64,000 nucleotides of DNA from RUG11247 sp045649485 (GCA_045649485.1 JAZRPZ010000001.1:4719-68718); one strand, 5' to 3'. Numbered from the stretch's first letter, positions 8,561-17,143 are shown. Numbers and translations are program-made. Notes: generated by a model from the letters alone, not told the origin.

Positions 8561-9232
8561 ATGAACGCCGTTATCCGCAAAAACATTGGCATAAAGCTGA
8601 ACATGACTGAAATAATGGAGTATCTGCGTGTACCCGAGGACCTCGAAGAGGAATTCGAGGATATTTTCGCAGAATGCGAGGCTGTTGCCGACCCCTGCTA
8701 CATGTATGCCGCCTGCGAAGTATCGCAGACCGAAAACACCACCGTCATAGGCGGGCACGAGTTCGTGAGCCGCATAATGTACGGCAATTTCAAGGATCTC
8801 ACCGTTGCCTGGCCCTACATCATCACCTGCGGCAGGGGGCTTTACGACCTTGCGCGCAAAAAGGACGATCCCCTCGAGCGTTACTGGGTCGATTCCATTG
8901 CCGAGGCATATCTCCGCTCGCTGCATCCCCACATCCACAGTGAGGTTGCCGCCATCGCCGGCGTGGAAAGGCTCTACAGCATGAACCCCGGCTCTCTTGA
9001 GGATTTCCCCATCGCCTGCCAGCGACCCCTTTTCGATATGCTGGGCGATGTCATGGCTGCTATCGGCGTTGAGCTTACCGAAAGCTATCTCATGCTGCCC
9101 TACAAATCCGGCTCCGGCATCTATTTCACCTCCAATTCCGATTACGAAAACTGCTCCATGTGTCCCCGCGCCAACTGTCCCAACCGCAGGGCGCCTTACG
9201 ACGGCATGATGTTTGAGACCAAGTACGCCTGA
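8561..9232 (+). CDS. Stand-alone methionine synthase activation-domain protein
   Basis: This 223-residue protein resembles the C-terminal S-adenosylmethionine-binding reactivation domain of cobalamin-dependent methionine synthase (MetH). Diagnostic stretches are SMNPGSLEDFPIACQRPLF and the later KSGSGIYFTSN. It ends with a Cys cluster, CSMCPRANC (C-x2-C-x4-C), which the MetH domain of E. coli lacks and which could bind metal. Family members are thought to serve split methionine synthases or other corrinoid enzymes by supporting reductive methylation of inactive cobalamin. The upstream cobalamin riboswitch agrees. The stop codon lies in the first hairpin of a dispersed repeat. No metH catalytic domain is in the window. 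Confidence 0.8.
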   Translation: MNAVIRKNIGIKLNMTEIMEYLRVPEDLEEEFEDIFAECEAVADPCYMYAACEVSQTENTTVIGGHEFVSRIMYGNFKDLTVAWPYIITCGRGLYDLARKKDDPLERYWVDSIAEAYLRSLHPHIHSEVAAIAGVERLYSMNPGSLEDFPIACQRPLFDMLGDVMAAIGVELTESYLMLPYKSGSGIYFTSNSDYENCSMCPRANCPNRRAPYDGMMFETKYA

Positions 9233-9355
9233 GGGGACTCTGTCCCCTCAGAACCCCTGCCAAAGGGATATTATCCCTTTGGAATCCCTTGCTGGGGGGT
9301 ATTTAACATTTTTATATATACCATTTCCATCCCGGGGGCCCGAACCCCGGGACGG
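9231..9355 (+). repeat. Dispersed three-hairpin intergenic repeat, copy A
   Basis: Starts within the stop codon of the preceding gene. Hairpin 1 is GAGGGGAC/GTCCCCTC (9231-9249). Hairpin 2 is CCAAAGGGA/TCCCTTTGG (9260-9282), enclosed by a CCCC/GGGG pair. After an AT-rich spacer comes hairpin 3, TCCCGGGG/CCCCGGGA (9330-9352), whose loop contains the family core GGGCCCGAACCCC. Related copies are at about 21604, 35248 and 53194. Confidence 0.85.
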
Positions 9356-9368
9356 AAAGATGAGAAAG

Positions 9369-9406
9369 GGCTGTGGATGTTGAATCCACAGCCTTCTTTG
9401 TTTTTT
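9369..9406 (+). terminator. Intrinsic terminator
   Basis: Perfect 10-bp stem (9369-9378 with 9384-9393), loop GTTGA, then a T-rich tail ending in six T. It lies between the convergent MetH-activation-like and anti-sigma genes. Confidence 0.85.
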
Positions 9407-10073
9407 ATTCGCCTGTAATGTCAAAGTATTCGGGGAGCGTTTCCTCTTGTTTATCCTGTCTTGCGTGGAAGCGTGCGGTCTGGGCTTCGTCGGCTTCCCA
9501 CATTATCTCGTCGGTCTCCCGTTCCCTTACAATGAGAGTCTTGTCTGTTTCCATAAGATACCATTGAGTCTGCGGAGCATCGTACATGGGCGAGATATGC
9601 AGATCCCACAGGCTTTGCGTCATTACGACTTCTGTCTCGCCGGTTGCCGGTACGTTGCTCCAACTGAGCCTTGCTTCTCCGGGACCATAGTAACATAGAA
9701 TAAGTCCGTAGCCGTCTTCCGTTTCTTCAATGGTTATATTACTGCCGTCATATTCAATTATATTGACGGTACACATCAGCCAGCACATCACGGCAATCAT
9801 TGCTACAATCACACTCAGCGCAGTAACGATGGTTATCTTAAGCCAACGCCTGTTGATAAGCTTTTTGAACTTCTGCATGCCGTCAATATTACGCAGATGC
9901 ACAACGACATTATTTGGCATCATCGGCTTAGTGCGCATATCTTCGGCTGTCTTTGCACATTCCGGACATTCATCAAGATGTGCTTCCACCCATTCCCGGG
10001 TATCATCGCATACCACGCCGTCAATATACAGCGGTAGTATATCCCTGATGATATTACATATCTTCTTTTCCAC
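9405..10073 (-). CDS. Anti-sigma factor with zinc-finger (zf-HC2) domain
   Basis: The 222-residue protein has an N-terminal anti-sigma domain with H-x3-C-x2-C in HLDECPEC near residues 32-39. One membrane helix lies near residues 80-102 and a roughly 120-residue extracellular domain follows with no recognised fold. In this family the cytoplasmic zinc finger holds the partner sigma factor until an envelope signal releases it. The start overlaps the end of the sigma gene by 20 bp, which ensures coupled synthesis. The signal is not predictable. Confidence 0.88.
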   Translation of the reverse strand: MEKKICNIIRDILPLYIDGVVCDDTREWVEAHLDECPECAKTAEDMRTKPMMPNNVVVHLRNIDGMQKFKKLINRRWLKITIVTALSVIVAMIAVMCWLMCTVNIIEYDGSNITIEETEDGYGLILCYYGPGEARLSWSNVPATGETEVVMTQSLWDLHISPMYDAPQTQWYLMETDKTLIVRERETDEIMWEADEAQTARFHARQDKQEETLPEYFDITGE

Positions 10074-10554
10074 TTTCCCATTCCTCCATATGGTCGGTTA
10101 TCAGCTTTTTGGCACGATAGTAAACCACCCGCGCCCAGCCTGCGCTCTTACCGAAGATCAGCCCTATGCGTTCGAAGGGCAATTCGCCGAATACTCTTAG
10201 AGTGAATACCTCCTTGTAAGGTTCGGACATATCATGCAGAAAGCGGTGTATCTGCATCGCCGTTTCTTCGTCTGTCAGGCGTTCGGGCAGACCTGCGGAT
10301 TCGTCACGCACCTCGTTTTCTGGCATTGACGTGATGTACCTGCGTCTGCGGCAATGGTCGTACCACGCATTGCGTGCAATGGTGAAAAGCCATGCACGGT
10401 AGTCGCACACACCGTCATAGCTGTCAAGCTGTCTAAGGGCGCGCATGAACGTCTCCTGAGTTATTTCCTCTGCGATGTTTCCATCGCGGCTCAGGCTGAG
10501 AACAAAGTGAAAGACATCCCTGAAATATTCGTTATAGATGTCAGGAAAATCCAC
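10054..10554 (-). CDS. ECF RNA polymerase sigma factor
   Basis: This 166-residue protein has only regions sigma-2 and sigma-4. Sigma-2 includes the stretch ITQETFMRALRQL and RAWLFTIARNAWYDHCRRRR. Sigma-4 includes PYKEVFTLRVFGELPFERIG. GTG at 10554 is taken as start because AGGAGG (10562-10567) is 7 bp upstream; a longer reading would begin inside the ribosome binding site. It is expressed with the overlapping zinc-finger anti-sigma and is preceded by an ECF-type promoter, so it probably activates its own operon. Other targets are unknown. Confidence 0.92.
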   Translation of the reverse strand: MDFPDIYNEYFRDVFHFVLSLSRDGNIAEEITQETFMRALRQLDSYDGVCDYRAWLFTIARNAWYDHCRRRRYITSMPENEVRDESAGLPERLTDEETAMQIHRFLHDMSEPYKEVFTLRVFGELPFERIGLIFGKSAGWARVVYYRAKKLITDHMEEWESGKEDM

Positions 10555-10576
10555 CTTTCTCCCTCCTTTCACCAAA

Positions 10577-10604
10577 GAGACGCACGGAAAGGAAAAGTGT
10601 TACA
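10577..10604 (-). promoter_or_regulatory. Probable autoregulated ECF promoter
   Basis: On the minus strand TGTAAC and CGTCTC are separated by 16 bp, starting directly after the stop codon of the upstream gene. This resembles the -35 AAC motif and -10 CGTC motif of ECF sigma promoters rather than sigma-A. Confidence 0.65.
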
Positions 10605-10606
10605 GT

Positions 10607-11158
10607 TTAAAGCATCTTTATTTCAAATTCTTCGGAGCAGCATACGCATATACGGAAATTACCATGGTCGATAAAGCGGACATTGGCAACAAAAATGCCG
10701 TCTGCATCGACTATTATATTGCCGCTGATATGATATCTGTTTCTTCCCCTTGCCAGACCCTCTCCCGTCATTTTCACGCAGGCTTCAAGGGCAAGAAAAT
10801 TATCGAGCGGACCTATCTTTCTCAGCATCGCTTCTGAAAGATATCTGCCGCGGGGTTCGATATCAAGCCCCACAGGCACATCTGCAGCGGCGCAGGCAGC
10901 CATACCTTCCGTATGGGCAGGGCTTATGTATGCGCCGTCAACCTCGGGCGCGCCATTTTCGGCATATCTGAAGGTGAGGGCCGAATCGATATTTCCCGTT
11001 ACGGCGGCTGCCGAGGCGGCAACAGCCCGTGAAGAGGCAAGATACTGTCTTTTCACGGAGGGTTCTGTTATTTCCTCATATCTTGCCCTGCGCGCGGGCG
11101 ACATTGAAATTATGCTGTTGTCATTTGCATCCGAAAATGCCAGATATACTTTTTTCAT
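10607..11158 (-). CDS. 4'-phosphopantetheinyl transferase-like protein
   Basis: The 183-residue protein carries the Sfp-type transferase motifs in order: SPAHTEGMAA (corresponding to the SHS segment), VGLDIEP (Mg2+-binding Asp and Glu) and FLALEACVKMTGEGL (the WxxKEAxxK helix, here with LALEACVK). The enzyme transfers phosphopantetheine from coenzyme A to a Ser of carrier proteins. It is shorter and more divergent than Sfp, and the first Lys of the KEA motif is replaced by Leu, so activity is probable but not certain. No polyketide or peptide synthetase is nearby; the acyl carrier protein of fatty-acid synthesis is the likely partner. It is divergent from the pyruvate oxidoreductase gene. Confidence 0.72.
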   Translation of the reverse strand: MKKVYLAFSDANDNSIISMSPARRARYEEITEPSVKRQYLASSRAVAASAAAVTGNIDSALTFRYAENGAPEVDGAYISPAHTEGMAACAAADVPVGLDIEPRGRYLSEAMLRKIGPLDNFLALEACVKMTGEGLARGRNRYHISGNIIVDADGIFVANVRFIDHGNFRICVCCSEEFEIKML

Positions 11159-11222
11159 ACAGAAATTATATCACGTGTGTACGACCCGGCACAAGCGCAC
11201 AATAACAATCCTTCCCTCGCAC

Positions 11223-11251
11223 TTGACTTTACAACTACTCAGTAATATAAT
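11223..11251 (+). promoter_or_regulatory. Promoter for pyruvate:ferredoxin oxidoreductase
   Basis: TTGACT, 17 bp, TATAAT; about 55 bp before the TTG start codon. Confidence 0.8.
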
Positions 11252-11306
11252 ATAGTATGATGTTTTATGCATTCCAACAGGAATCAAATATAAGGAGGTC
11301 CTTACC

Positions 11307-14300
11307 TTGAGCATCAAGCTTACTTGTGACGGTAATACCGCTGTCAGCCACGTCGCGTATGCATTCAGTGATGTGGCCGCTATCTACCCGATCACTCCTT
11401 CCTCCCCCATGGCGGAAGTAGCCGACGAATGGGCTGCCAACGGCAGAACCAACCTGTTCGGCCAGGAAGTCAAGATCGCTGAAATGCAGTCCGAAGCCGG
11501 CGCAGCAGGTGCTGTCCACGGTTCTCTGGCCGCAGGCGCTCTGACCACCACCTTCACCGCTTCCCAGGGTCTGCTGCTGATGATCCCCAACATGTACAAG
11601 ATCGCCGGCGAATTCGTTCCCAGCGTCTTCCATGTTTCCGCACGCGCTCTGGCATATCACGCACTGAACATCTTCGGAGACCATTCCGACGTTATGGCTT
11701 GCCGTCAGACCGGTTTCGCCATGCTGGCCTCCAACTCCGTTCAGGAAGCTCACGACATGGCTCTGGTTGCACATCTGGCAACCCTGAAGACCAAGGTTCC
11801 CTTCCTGCACTTCTTCGACGGCTTCCGTACTTCTCACGAAATCCAGAAGATCGACGCCATCGACACCAAGGACAACTACGCTGAGCTGCACAAGTTCGTC
11901 GATTTCGACGCAATCGAAGAGTTCCGCAAGGCTGGCCTGAACCCCGATCATCCCCATCAGCAGGGTACTGCCCAGAACCCCGACATCTACTTCCAGGGCC
12001 GTGAAGCAGGTAACAAGTACTACCTGGCCACTCCCGACATCGTAGAGCAGGTTATGGAGCAGGTTGGTGAGATCACCGGCCGTCAGTACAAGCTGTTCGA
12101 CTATGTTGGCGCTGCCGATGCAGAGTACGTCATCATCGCCATGGGCTCCGGCTGCGACGCAGCTGAGGAGACCGTTGACTACCTGACCGCCAAGGGCGAG
12201 AAGGTCGGTCTGATCAAGGTTCATCTCTATCGTCCCTTCTCCATGAAGCACTTCCTGGCTGCTATCCCCGCGACCTGCAAGAAGATCGCTGTTCTGGACC
12301 GCACCAAGGAATCCGGCTCTCTGGGCGAGCCTCTGTATCTGGACGTCTGCTCTGCTCTGCTTGAGGCAGGCCGCACCGATATCAAGGTCGTTGGCGGACG
12401 CTACGGCCTGGGCTCCAAGGAATTCAATCCCACCATGGTCAAGGCTGTATTCGACAACCTGGCCGGCGAGATGAAGAACCACTTCACCGTAGGTATCGAG
12501 GACGACGTTACCGGCACTTCCCTGAAGCTGGGTGAGACCGTTGACGCTTCCCCCAAGGGCACCGTGTCCTGCATGTTCTACGGCCTGGGCTCCGACGGTA
12601 CCGTTGGCGCCAACAAGAACTCCATCAAGATCATTGGCGATCATACCGACAAGTATGTTCAGGCATACTTCTCCTATGACTCCAAGAAGTCCGGCGGCAT
12701 CACCGTTTCCCATCTGCGTTTCGGCGATACCCCCATCCGTTCCACCTATCTGATCGACTCCGCTGACTTCGTGGCCTGCCACAATCCCTCCTATGTCACC
12801 AAGTATGACATGGTTTCCGCTCTGAAGGAAGGCGGCGTGTTCCTGCTGAACTGCCCCTGGACCGCTGAGCAGATGGATGCTGAGCTGCCCGCTTCCATGA
12901 AGCGCGCTCTGGCTGCCAAGAAGGCACGTTTCTTCACCGTTGACGCTATCGCTCTGGCCCGTCAGGTTGGCATGGGCGGCCGCATCAACACCATCATGCA
13001 GGCTGCATTCTTCAAGCTTGCCGAAGTTATCCCCTACGCTGAGGCCGATGAGTACATGAAGGCTTATGCCAAGAAGTCCTACGGCAAGAAGGGCGATGCT
13101 ATCGTCAAGATGAACTGGGATGCGATCGATATCGCCATCACCGGTCTGAAGGAAGTTGCAGTTCCCGCTGAGTGGGCAGACGCCACCACCGGCGCTGAGC
13201 CCGCAAAGGTTGAGTCCACCGAGTACTTCCGCACCTTCGTTGAGCCCGTTCTGGCACAGGAAGGCAACAAGCTGCCTGTTTCCATGATCGACGCTCAGGG
13301 TCGTGTACCTCTCGGAACCACCAAGTACGAGAAGCGCGGCATCGCCGTTCTCGTTCCCGAGTGGGATGTAACCAAGTGCATCCAGTGCGGCAACTGCGCC
13401 CTGGTTTGCCCCCACGCCGCAATCCGTCCCTACCTGCTGACTGAGGAAGAGGCTGCCAACGCTCCCGAAACCTTCGTCACCAAGGCTGCTCTGGGTCCCA
13501 AGTTCAAGGGCCTGAAGTACCGCATGCAGGTAAGCCCCCTCGATTGCACCGGCTGCGAAAACTGCGCTCAGGTCTGCCCCGTCAAGGATGGCGGCGCTCT
13601 GACCATGAAGCCCCTCGAGTCTCAGAAGGCCGAAGAAGCCAACTGGGAATTCGCACAGACCCTGCCTGAGTACAAGGGCGAGCTGAACGTGAAGACCGTT
13701 AAGGATTCTCAGTTCAAGAAGCCCCTGTTCGAGTTCTCCGGCGCCTGCGCAGGCTGCGGCGAGACTCCCTACGTCAAGCTGATCACCCAGCTGTTCGGCG
13801 ACAGGATGATCGTGGCCAACGCCACCGGCTGCTCCTCCATCTACGGCGGTTCTGCACCCACCTGCCCCTACACCACCAATGACGAGGGCCATGGCCCCGC
13901 TTGGGCAAACTCCCTGTTCGAGGATAACGCTGAGTTCGGCTTCGGCATGAACCTGGCAGTATCCCAGCGCCGCGCAAAGCTGGCCGAGACCGTTAAGAAG
14001 CTGATCGCCATCGAGTACGTCCGCGAAGACATCGCCGAAGCAGGCGCTGAGTGGCTCGAGAAGATGGAAGACGCTGAGGGTTCCAAGGCTGCCGGCAACA
14101 AGCTGGTTGAAGCTTGCAAGAACAACACCGAAGGCTGCACCTGCGAAGCATGCACCCTGGCCCGTGAAGTTATCGCCAATGCTGACCTGCTGACCAAGAA
14201 GTCCATCTGGATCTTCGGCGGCGACGGCTGGGCATACGACATCGGCTACGGCGGACTGGATCACGTTCTGGCAGCTGGCGAAGATGTAAACATCCTGGTA

Positions 14301-14834
14301 CTGGATACCGAAGTTTACTCCAACACCGGCGGTCAGGCCTCCAAGGCTTCCCCCACCGGCGCTGTTGCTAAGTTCGCTGCCGCCGGCAAGCGCACCAAGA
14401 AGAAGGATCTGGGCATGATGGCAATGTCTTACGGCTACGTATACGTTGCACAGGTCGCCATGGGCGCCGACCCCGCACAGCTGCTGAAGGCTGTTACCGA
14501 GGCAGAGGCATATCACGGCCCCACCATCATCATCGCTTACGCTCCCTGCATCAACCACGGCATCAAGATGAATCAGGCTCAGGCCGAGATCAAGAAGGCC
14601 GTCAACTCCGGCTACTGGCAGATGTACCGCTTCAACCCCGAAGCAGAAGGCAACAAGCTCACTCTGGATTCCAAGGATCCCACCGAGAGCTATCAGGACT
14701 TCATCAAGGGTGAGAACCGTTACGCAACCCTGCTGCGTCAGTTCCCTGCTGCTGCAAGCGAGCTGTTCGTAAGGGCAGAGGAAGACGCCGCCGGCAAGCT
14801 GGCTAACCTGAAGAAGCTGGCTGGCAAGGAGTAA
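11307..14834 (+). CDS. nifJ: Pyruvate:ferredoxin (flavodoxin) oxidoreductase, single chain
   Basis: The 1175-residue protein is the one-chain form of the enzyme that converts pyruvate and CoA to acetyl-CoA, CO2 and reduced ferredoxin. Visible domains are the N-terminal pyrimidine-binding domain with YPITPSSPMAE, the gamma domain around residues 420-600, a two-cluster ferredoxin domain (CIQCGNCALVCP and CTGCENCAQVCP), the proximal-cluster motif ACAGCGETPY, and the TPP/Mg2+ site with GGDGWAYDIGYGG and NTGGQAS. Start is TTG 8 bp after AAGGAGG. Codon choice is strongly biased, as expected of a highly expressed gene. It is monocistronic, between its own promoter and terminator, and marks an anaerobic fermentative metabolism. 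Confidence 0.97.
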   Translation: MSIKLTCDGNTAVSHVAYAFSDVAAIYPITPSSPMAEVADEWAANGRTNLFGQEVKIAEMQSEAGAAGAVHGSLAAGALTTTFTASQGLLLMIPNMYKIAGEFVPSVFHVSARALAYHALNIFGDHSDVMACRQTGFAMLASNSVQEAHDMALVAHLATLKTKVPFLHFFDGFRTSHEIQKIDAIDTKDNYAELHKFVDFDAIEEFRKAGLNPDHPHQQGTAQNPDIYFQGREAGNKYYLATPDIVEQVMEQVGEITGRQYKLFDYVGAADAEYVIIAMGSGCDAAEETVDYLTAKGEKVGLIKVHLYRPFSMKHFLAAIPATCKKIAVLDRTKESGSLGEPLYLDVCSALLEAGRTDIKVVGGRYGLGSKEFNPTMVKAVFDNLAGEMKNHFTVGIEDDVTGTSLKLGETVDASPKGTVSCMFYGLGSDGTVGANKNSIKIIGDHTDKYVQAYFSYDSKKSGGITVSHLRFGDTPIRSTYLIDSADFVACHNPSYVTKYDMVSALKEGGVFLLNCPWTAEQMDAELPASMKRALAAKKARFFTVDAIALARQVGMGGRINTIMQAAFFKLAEVIPYAEADEYMKAYAKKSYGKKGDAIVKMNWDAIDIAITGLKEVAVPAEWADATTGAEPAKVESTEYFRTFVEPVLAQEGNKLPVSMIDAQGRVPLGTTKYEKRGIAVLVPEWDVTKCIQCGNCALVCPHAAIRPYLLTEEEAANAPETFVTKAALGPKFKGLKYRMQVSPLDCTGCENCAQVCPVKDGGALTMKPLESQKAEEANWEFAQTLPEYKGELNVKTVKDSQFKKPLFEFSGACAGCGETPYVKLITQLFGDRMIVANATGCSSIYGGSAPTCPYTTNDEGHGPAWANSLFEDNAEFGFGMNLAVSQRRAKLAETVKKLIAIEYVREDIAEAGAEWLEKMEDAEGSKAAGNKLVEACKNNTEGCTCEACTLAREVIANADLLTKKSIWIFGGDGWAYDIGYGGLDHVLAAGEDVNILVLDTEVYSNTGGQASKASPTGAVAKFAAAGKRTKKKDLGMMAMSYGYVYVAQVAMGADPAQLLKAVTEAEAYHGPTIIIAYAPCINHGIKMNQAQAEIKKAVNSGYWQMYRFNPEAEGNKLTLDSKDPTESYQDFIKGENRYATLLRQFPAAASELFVRAEEDAAGKLANLKKLAGKE

Positions 14835-14860
14835 TCCTTAAATACCGGTAAATAAATTCT

Positions 14861-14890
14861 GCCCCGGAGGCGCAAGTCTCCGGGGCTTTT
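14861..14890 (+). terminator. Intrinsic terminator after nifJ
   Basis: 9-bp stem GCCCCGGAG/CTCCGGGGC (14861-14869 with 14878-14886) followed by TTTT. The dUTPase gene starts 18 bp later and may rely on read-through. Confidence 0.85.
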
Positions 14891-14908
14891 CTTACAGGAA
14901 TAATTGCT

Positions 14909-15340
14909 ATGGAAACGATAAAGATCAAATACTTCTGCGCCGATATCGAAAAGATACAGAAGATCGACAAGGGCGACTGGATCGACCTGCGCGCCGCCGA
15001 GACCGTTGAAATGAAAGCGGGCGAATTCAGGCTCATCCCCTTGGGCGTGGGCATGATTCTTCCCGAAGGCTACGAAGCCCACATGGTTCCCCGCAGCAGT
15101 ACTTTCAAAAATTTCGGCATCATCCAGACCAATCACATGGGCGTTATTGACGAATCTTACTGCGGCGATAACGATCAGTGGCGTTACCCTGCCTATGCCC
15201 TGCGCGATACCGTCATCAATAAGGGTGACCGCATCTGCCAGTTCCGCATAATGAAAAAACAGCCTGAACTGCAGTTCATTGAAGTTGATGCTCTTAAGGA
15301 CGCCAACCGCGGCGGCTTCGGCTCCACGGGAAAAAGGTAA
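14909..15340 (+). CDS. dut: dUTP diphosphatase
   Basis: This 143-residue trimeric-type dUTPase hydrolyses dUTP to dUMP and keeps uracil out of DNA. Motifs seen are VPRSSTFKNFGI (phosphate contact), GVIDESYCGDNDQW (nucleoside pocket with catalytic Asp), NKGDRICQFRIM and the C-terminal RGGFGSTGK arm that closes over the substrate. The nucleoside pocket uses GDNDQW rather than the more common GDY. It sits directly behind the nifJ terminator and 6 bp before the GNAT gene. Confidence 0.93.
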   Translation: METIKIKYFCADIEKIQKIDKGDWIDLRAAETVEMKAGEFRLIPLGVGMILPEGYEAHMVPRSSTFKNFGIIQTNHMGVIDESYCGDNDQWRYPAYALRDTVINKGDRICQFRIMKKQPELQFIEVDALKDANRGGFGSTGKR

Positions 15341-15346
15341 CATGTC

Positions 15347-15811
15347 ATGGAACTTATACGCATCACACAGGCACAACGGGATGAATTCTTCGGACTGCTG
15401 ACAGCATATTACAGAGAAGGCGAGGACGCCGACACCCAGCAGGCAGAACTTAATGACTTCATCGGTTATCTGTTTGGCCTGTGCACGGACGGCGCGATAT
15501 CCGGCTGCATCGCCCATACGGATAGACCTGCCGGATTCGTCATCTGGAATATCGACACTCAGGACAGCCCCTTCTCAAATTGGCCCGACCGCGGCACCAT
15601 ACTTGAGATAGGCGTAACTCCCGAATACCGACAGAACGGTATGGGAAGCAAGCTGGTCCGTCATGCAGAATCCGAAATGCAGAAGGCCGGCATAACATCA
15701 TTCTATGTATGCGCCTACGGTCCTGCCGTAGAATTTTGGAAAAGATGCGGCTATGAGAAAACAGACCGCATCGCCGAAAACGATCTGCCCATTTACGCAA
15801 AAGACCTCTGA
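15347..15811 (+). CDS. GNAT-family N-acetyltransferase
   Basis: The 154-residue protein has the GNAT fold signature. ILEIGVTPEYRQNGMGSKLVR near residues 85-105 contains the acetyl-CoA-binding Q/R-x-x-G-x-G/A loop (RQNGMGS), and FYVCAYGPAVEFWKRCGYEKT is the C-terminal beta-bulge segment. It probably acetylates a small molecule or peptide amine. It is 6 bp behind dut. The stop codon lies inside the stem of the following terminator. Substrate unknown. Confidence 0.85.
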   Translation: MELIRITQAQRDEFFGLLTAYYREGEDADTQQAELNDFIGYLFGLCTDGAISGCIAHTDRPAGFVIWNIDTQDSPFSNWPDRGTILEIGVTPEYRQNGMGSKLVRHAESEMQKAGITSFYVCAYGPAVEFWKRCGYEKTDRIAENDLPIYAKDL

Positions 15812-15832
15812 CACTTCTGTCAGAGGTCTTTT
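15803..15832 (+). terminator. Bidirectional intrinsic terminator
   Basis: Perfect 11-bp stem GACCTCTGACA/TGTCAGAGGTC with loop CTTC and TTTT after it. It separates the convergent GNAT and DUF4129 genes. Confidence 0.85.
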
Positions 15833-15838
15833 CTGTAA

Positions 15839-17143
15839 TCAGGCGCCGGCGGAACGATCCACCTTTGCTCTTCTCTTTTCCGCTTCCCTGCCGGCCTTTT
15901 TGGCAAGGCCCAGCATATTTCTGGCAACCTTCACGTCATCCTCGGTTATTTCACCGGATGAATAACGGGCGCGGATGTATACATCGCGCAGGCTGTCCAT
16001 TGCGGGTTCGTCAAGCACCTTGACCATGCTCTGATTTACCTGACGGGAATTCAGATTCAGATCGGGATCAAGTCCCTCCCTTACGCACAGTCTCAGGAAC
16101 TTGCGGTAGCAGCTGCGCACGCGGTCACGGGCGGAGCGACCAAGTTTTTCGTCGCTGCCGTCATCGGTGATGATCTCGCGGCTGTCGGCAAACTGGTTGT
16201 CATCATCGCGTCTGCCCATGCGCATCAGCACACGGAAGAGGATTATCACCAGCACGACCATAATGATCACGCCAAGTGCGATTCCCACATACTTCAGCAC
16301 GCCGTCGCCGCCCTTTGCGGCTTCCTCGGCGTAGTATTCCATTACCGCCTGATCTCCAGCGTCGGGCATTCCCTGACCGGTCTGGAGTTCGCTGAAATCG
16401 ATATCGCTCAGATCAATGGTAAGATCGGGGGTAGGCAGTTCAACATTGATGAGCGCGCCTATCGCACCAAGCGCCCTCGGGATAAGGCTGAGCAGCCAGC
16501 CGATGCCCTTCATGATAGGCGTAACAAGATAATCCATGATGCAGCTGAATATGAACTTCAGCGCGAGGAGTATCTGTCCGGTGGACAGCAGGTATCCGAA
16601 TCCGCATACGCCGCCTATCTCCAGCGTATTCATGATGGTGAACTTCTTGTCCTTGGCTACTTCATCGCTGTGACGCAGCATTCGCAGCAGCATCACCATC
16701 AGTATCAGGTACATGAAGAAATACGGCAGCATCACCTGAGTAAAGCCATCCTTATTGTTGGCTACAACGGTAAGCACCGCCACCACGGGCAATATCTTCA
16801 GCAGCAGGAAGAACTGCTTCAGCGCCACGGAATAGCTGTTCTTAAATGCGCCAATCCACACCATGACCGCAAGATAGATGATCATGGGTATAGTGTTCAC
16901 ATAATCAGCAGCGGTCTGCGTGAATATGAAGGTGCAGCCGCATAAAAGCAGCGGCAGCAGCCTGAGTATCCTGATCTTCGGCTTTTTCTCCGCGATCGAA
17001 ACGGAAATGAACGCGGATACCGCAACTATTACAGGACTGGTAAACAGCAGCCCCGTATGATCGAATTTCGAGGTGATGGACGAGACGGCAAACATGAAGT
17101 AGCACAGGTCGGTAAGTATCTTCAGAGCGAAGGTTATGCTCAT
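15839..17143 (-). CDS. Membrane protein with C-terminal DUF4129 domain
   Basis: The 434-residue protein has about seven or eight membrane helices in residues 1-215, another near residues 280-305, and a cytoplasmic C-terminal DUF4129 domain that includes YRKFLRLCVREG and YIRARYSSGEIT. It is the third gene of a MoxR-DUF58-membrane-protein operon, the place usually taken by a TgpA-type transglutaminase. The transglutaminase core (Cys-His-Asp) is absent here, so this looks like the membrane and DUF4129 parts alone. The start overlaps the DUF58 stop by 4 bp (ATGA). Precise function unknown. Confidence 0.75.
   Translation of the reverse strand: MSITFALKILTDLCYFMFAVSSITSKFDHTGLLFTSPVIVAVSAFISVSIAEKKPKIRILRLLPLLLCGCTFIFTQTAADYVNTIPMIIYLAVMVWIGAFKNSYSVALKQFFLLLKILPVVAVLTVVANNKDGFTQVMLPYFFMYLILMVMLLRMLRHSDEVAKDKKFTIMNTLEIGGVCGFGYLLSTGQILLALKFIFSCIMDYLVTPIMKGIGWLLSLIPRALGAIGALINVELPTPDLTIDLSDIDFSELQTGQGMPDAGDQAVMEYYAEEAAKGGDGVLKYVGIALGVIIMVVLVIILFRVLMRMGRRDDDNQFADSREIITDDGSDEKLGRSARDRVRSCYRKFLRLCVREGLDPDLNLNSRQVNQSMVKVLDEPAMDSLRDVYIRARYSSGEITEDDVKVARNMLGLAKKAGREAEKRRAKVDRSAGA

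Noticed and set aside
9231..9355. CRISPR array or simple tandem terminators as explanation of the hairpin repeats
   Set aside because: There are no regularly spaced identical repeats with unique spacers, and a separate ordinary terminator (9369-9406) follows copy A. The conserved loop core in hairpin 3 is not needed for termination.
11265..14558. A roughly 1100-codon open frame on the minus strand opposite the pyruvate oxidoreductase gene
   Set aside because: Antisense of a highly biased gene. The translation is Gly/Ala/Val-rich without motifs, and all cluster and TPP motifs are on the plus strand.
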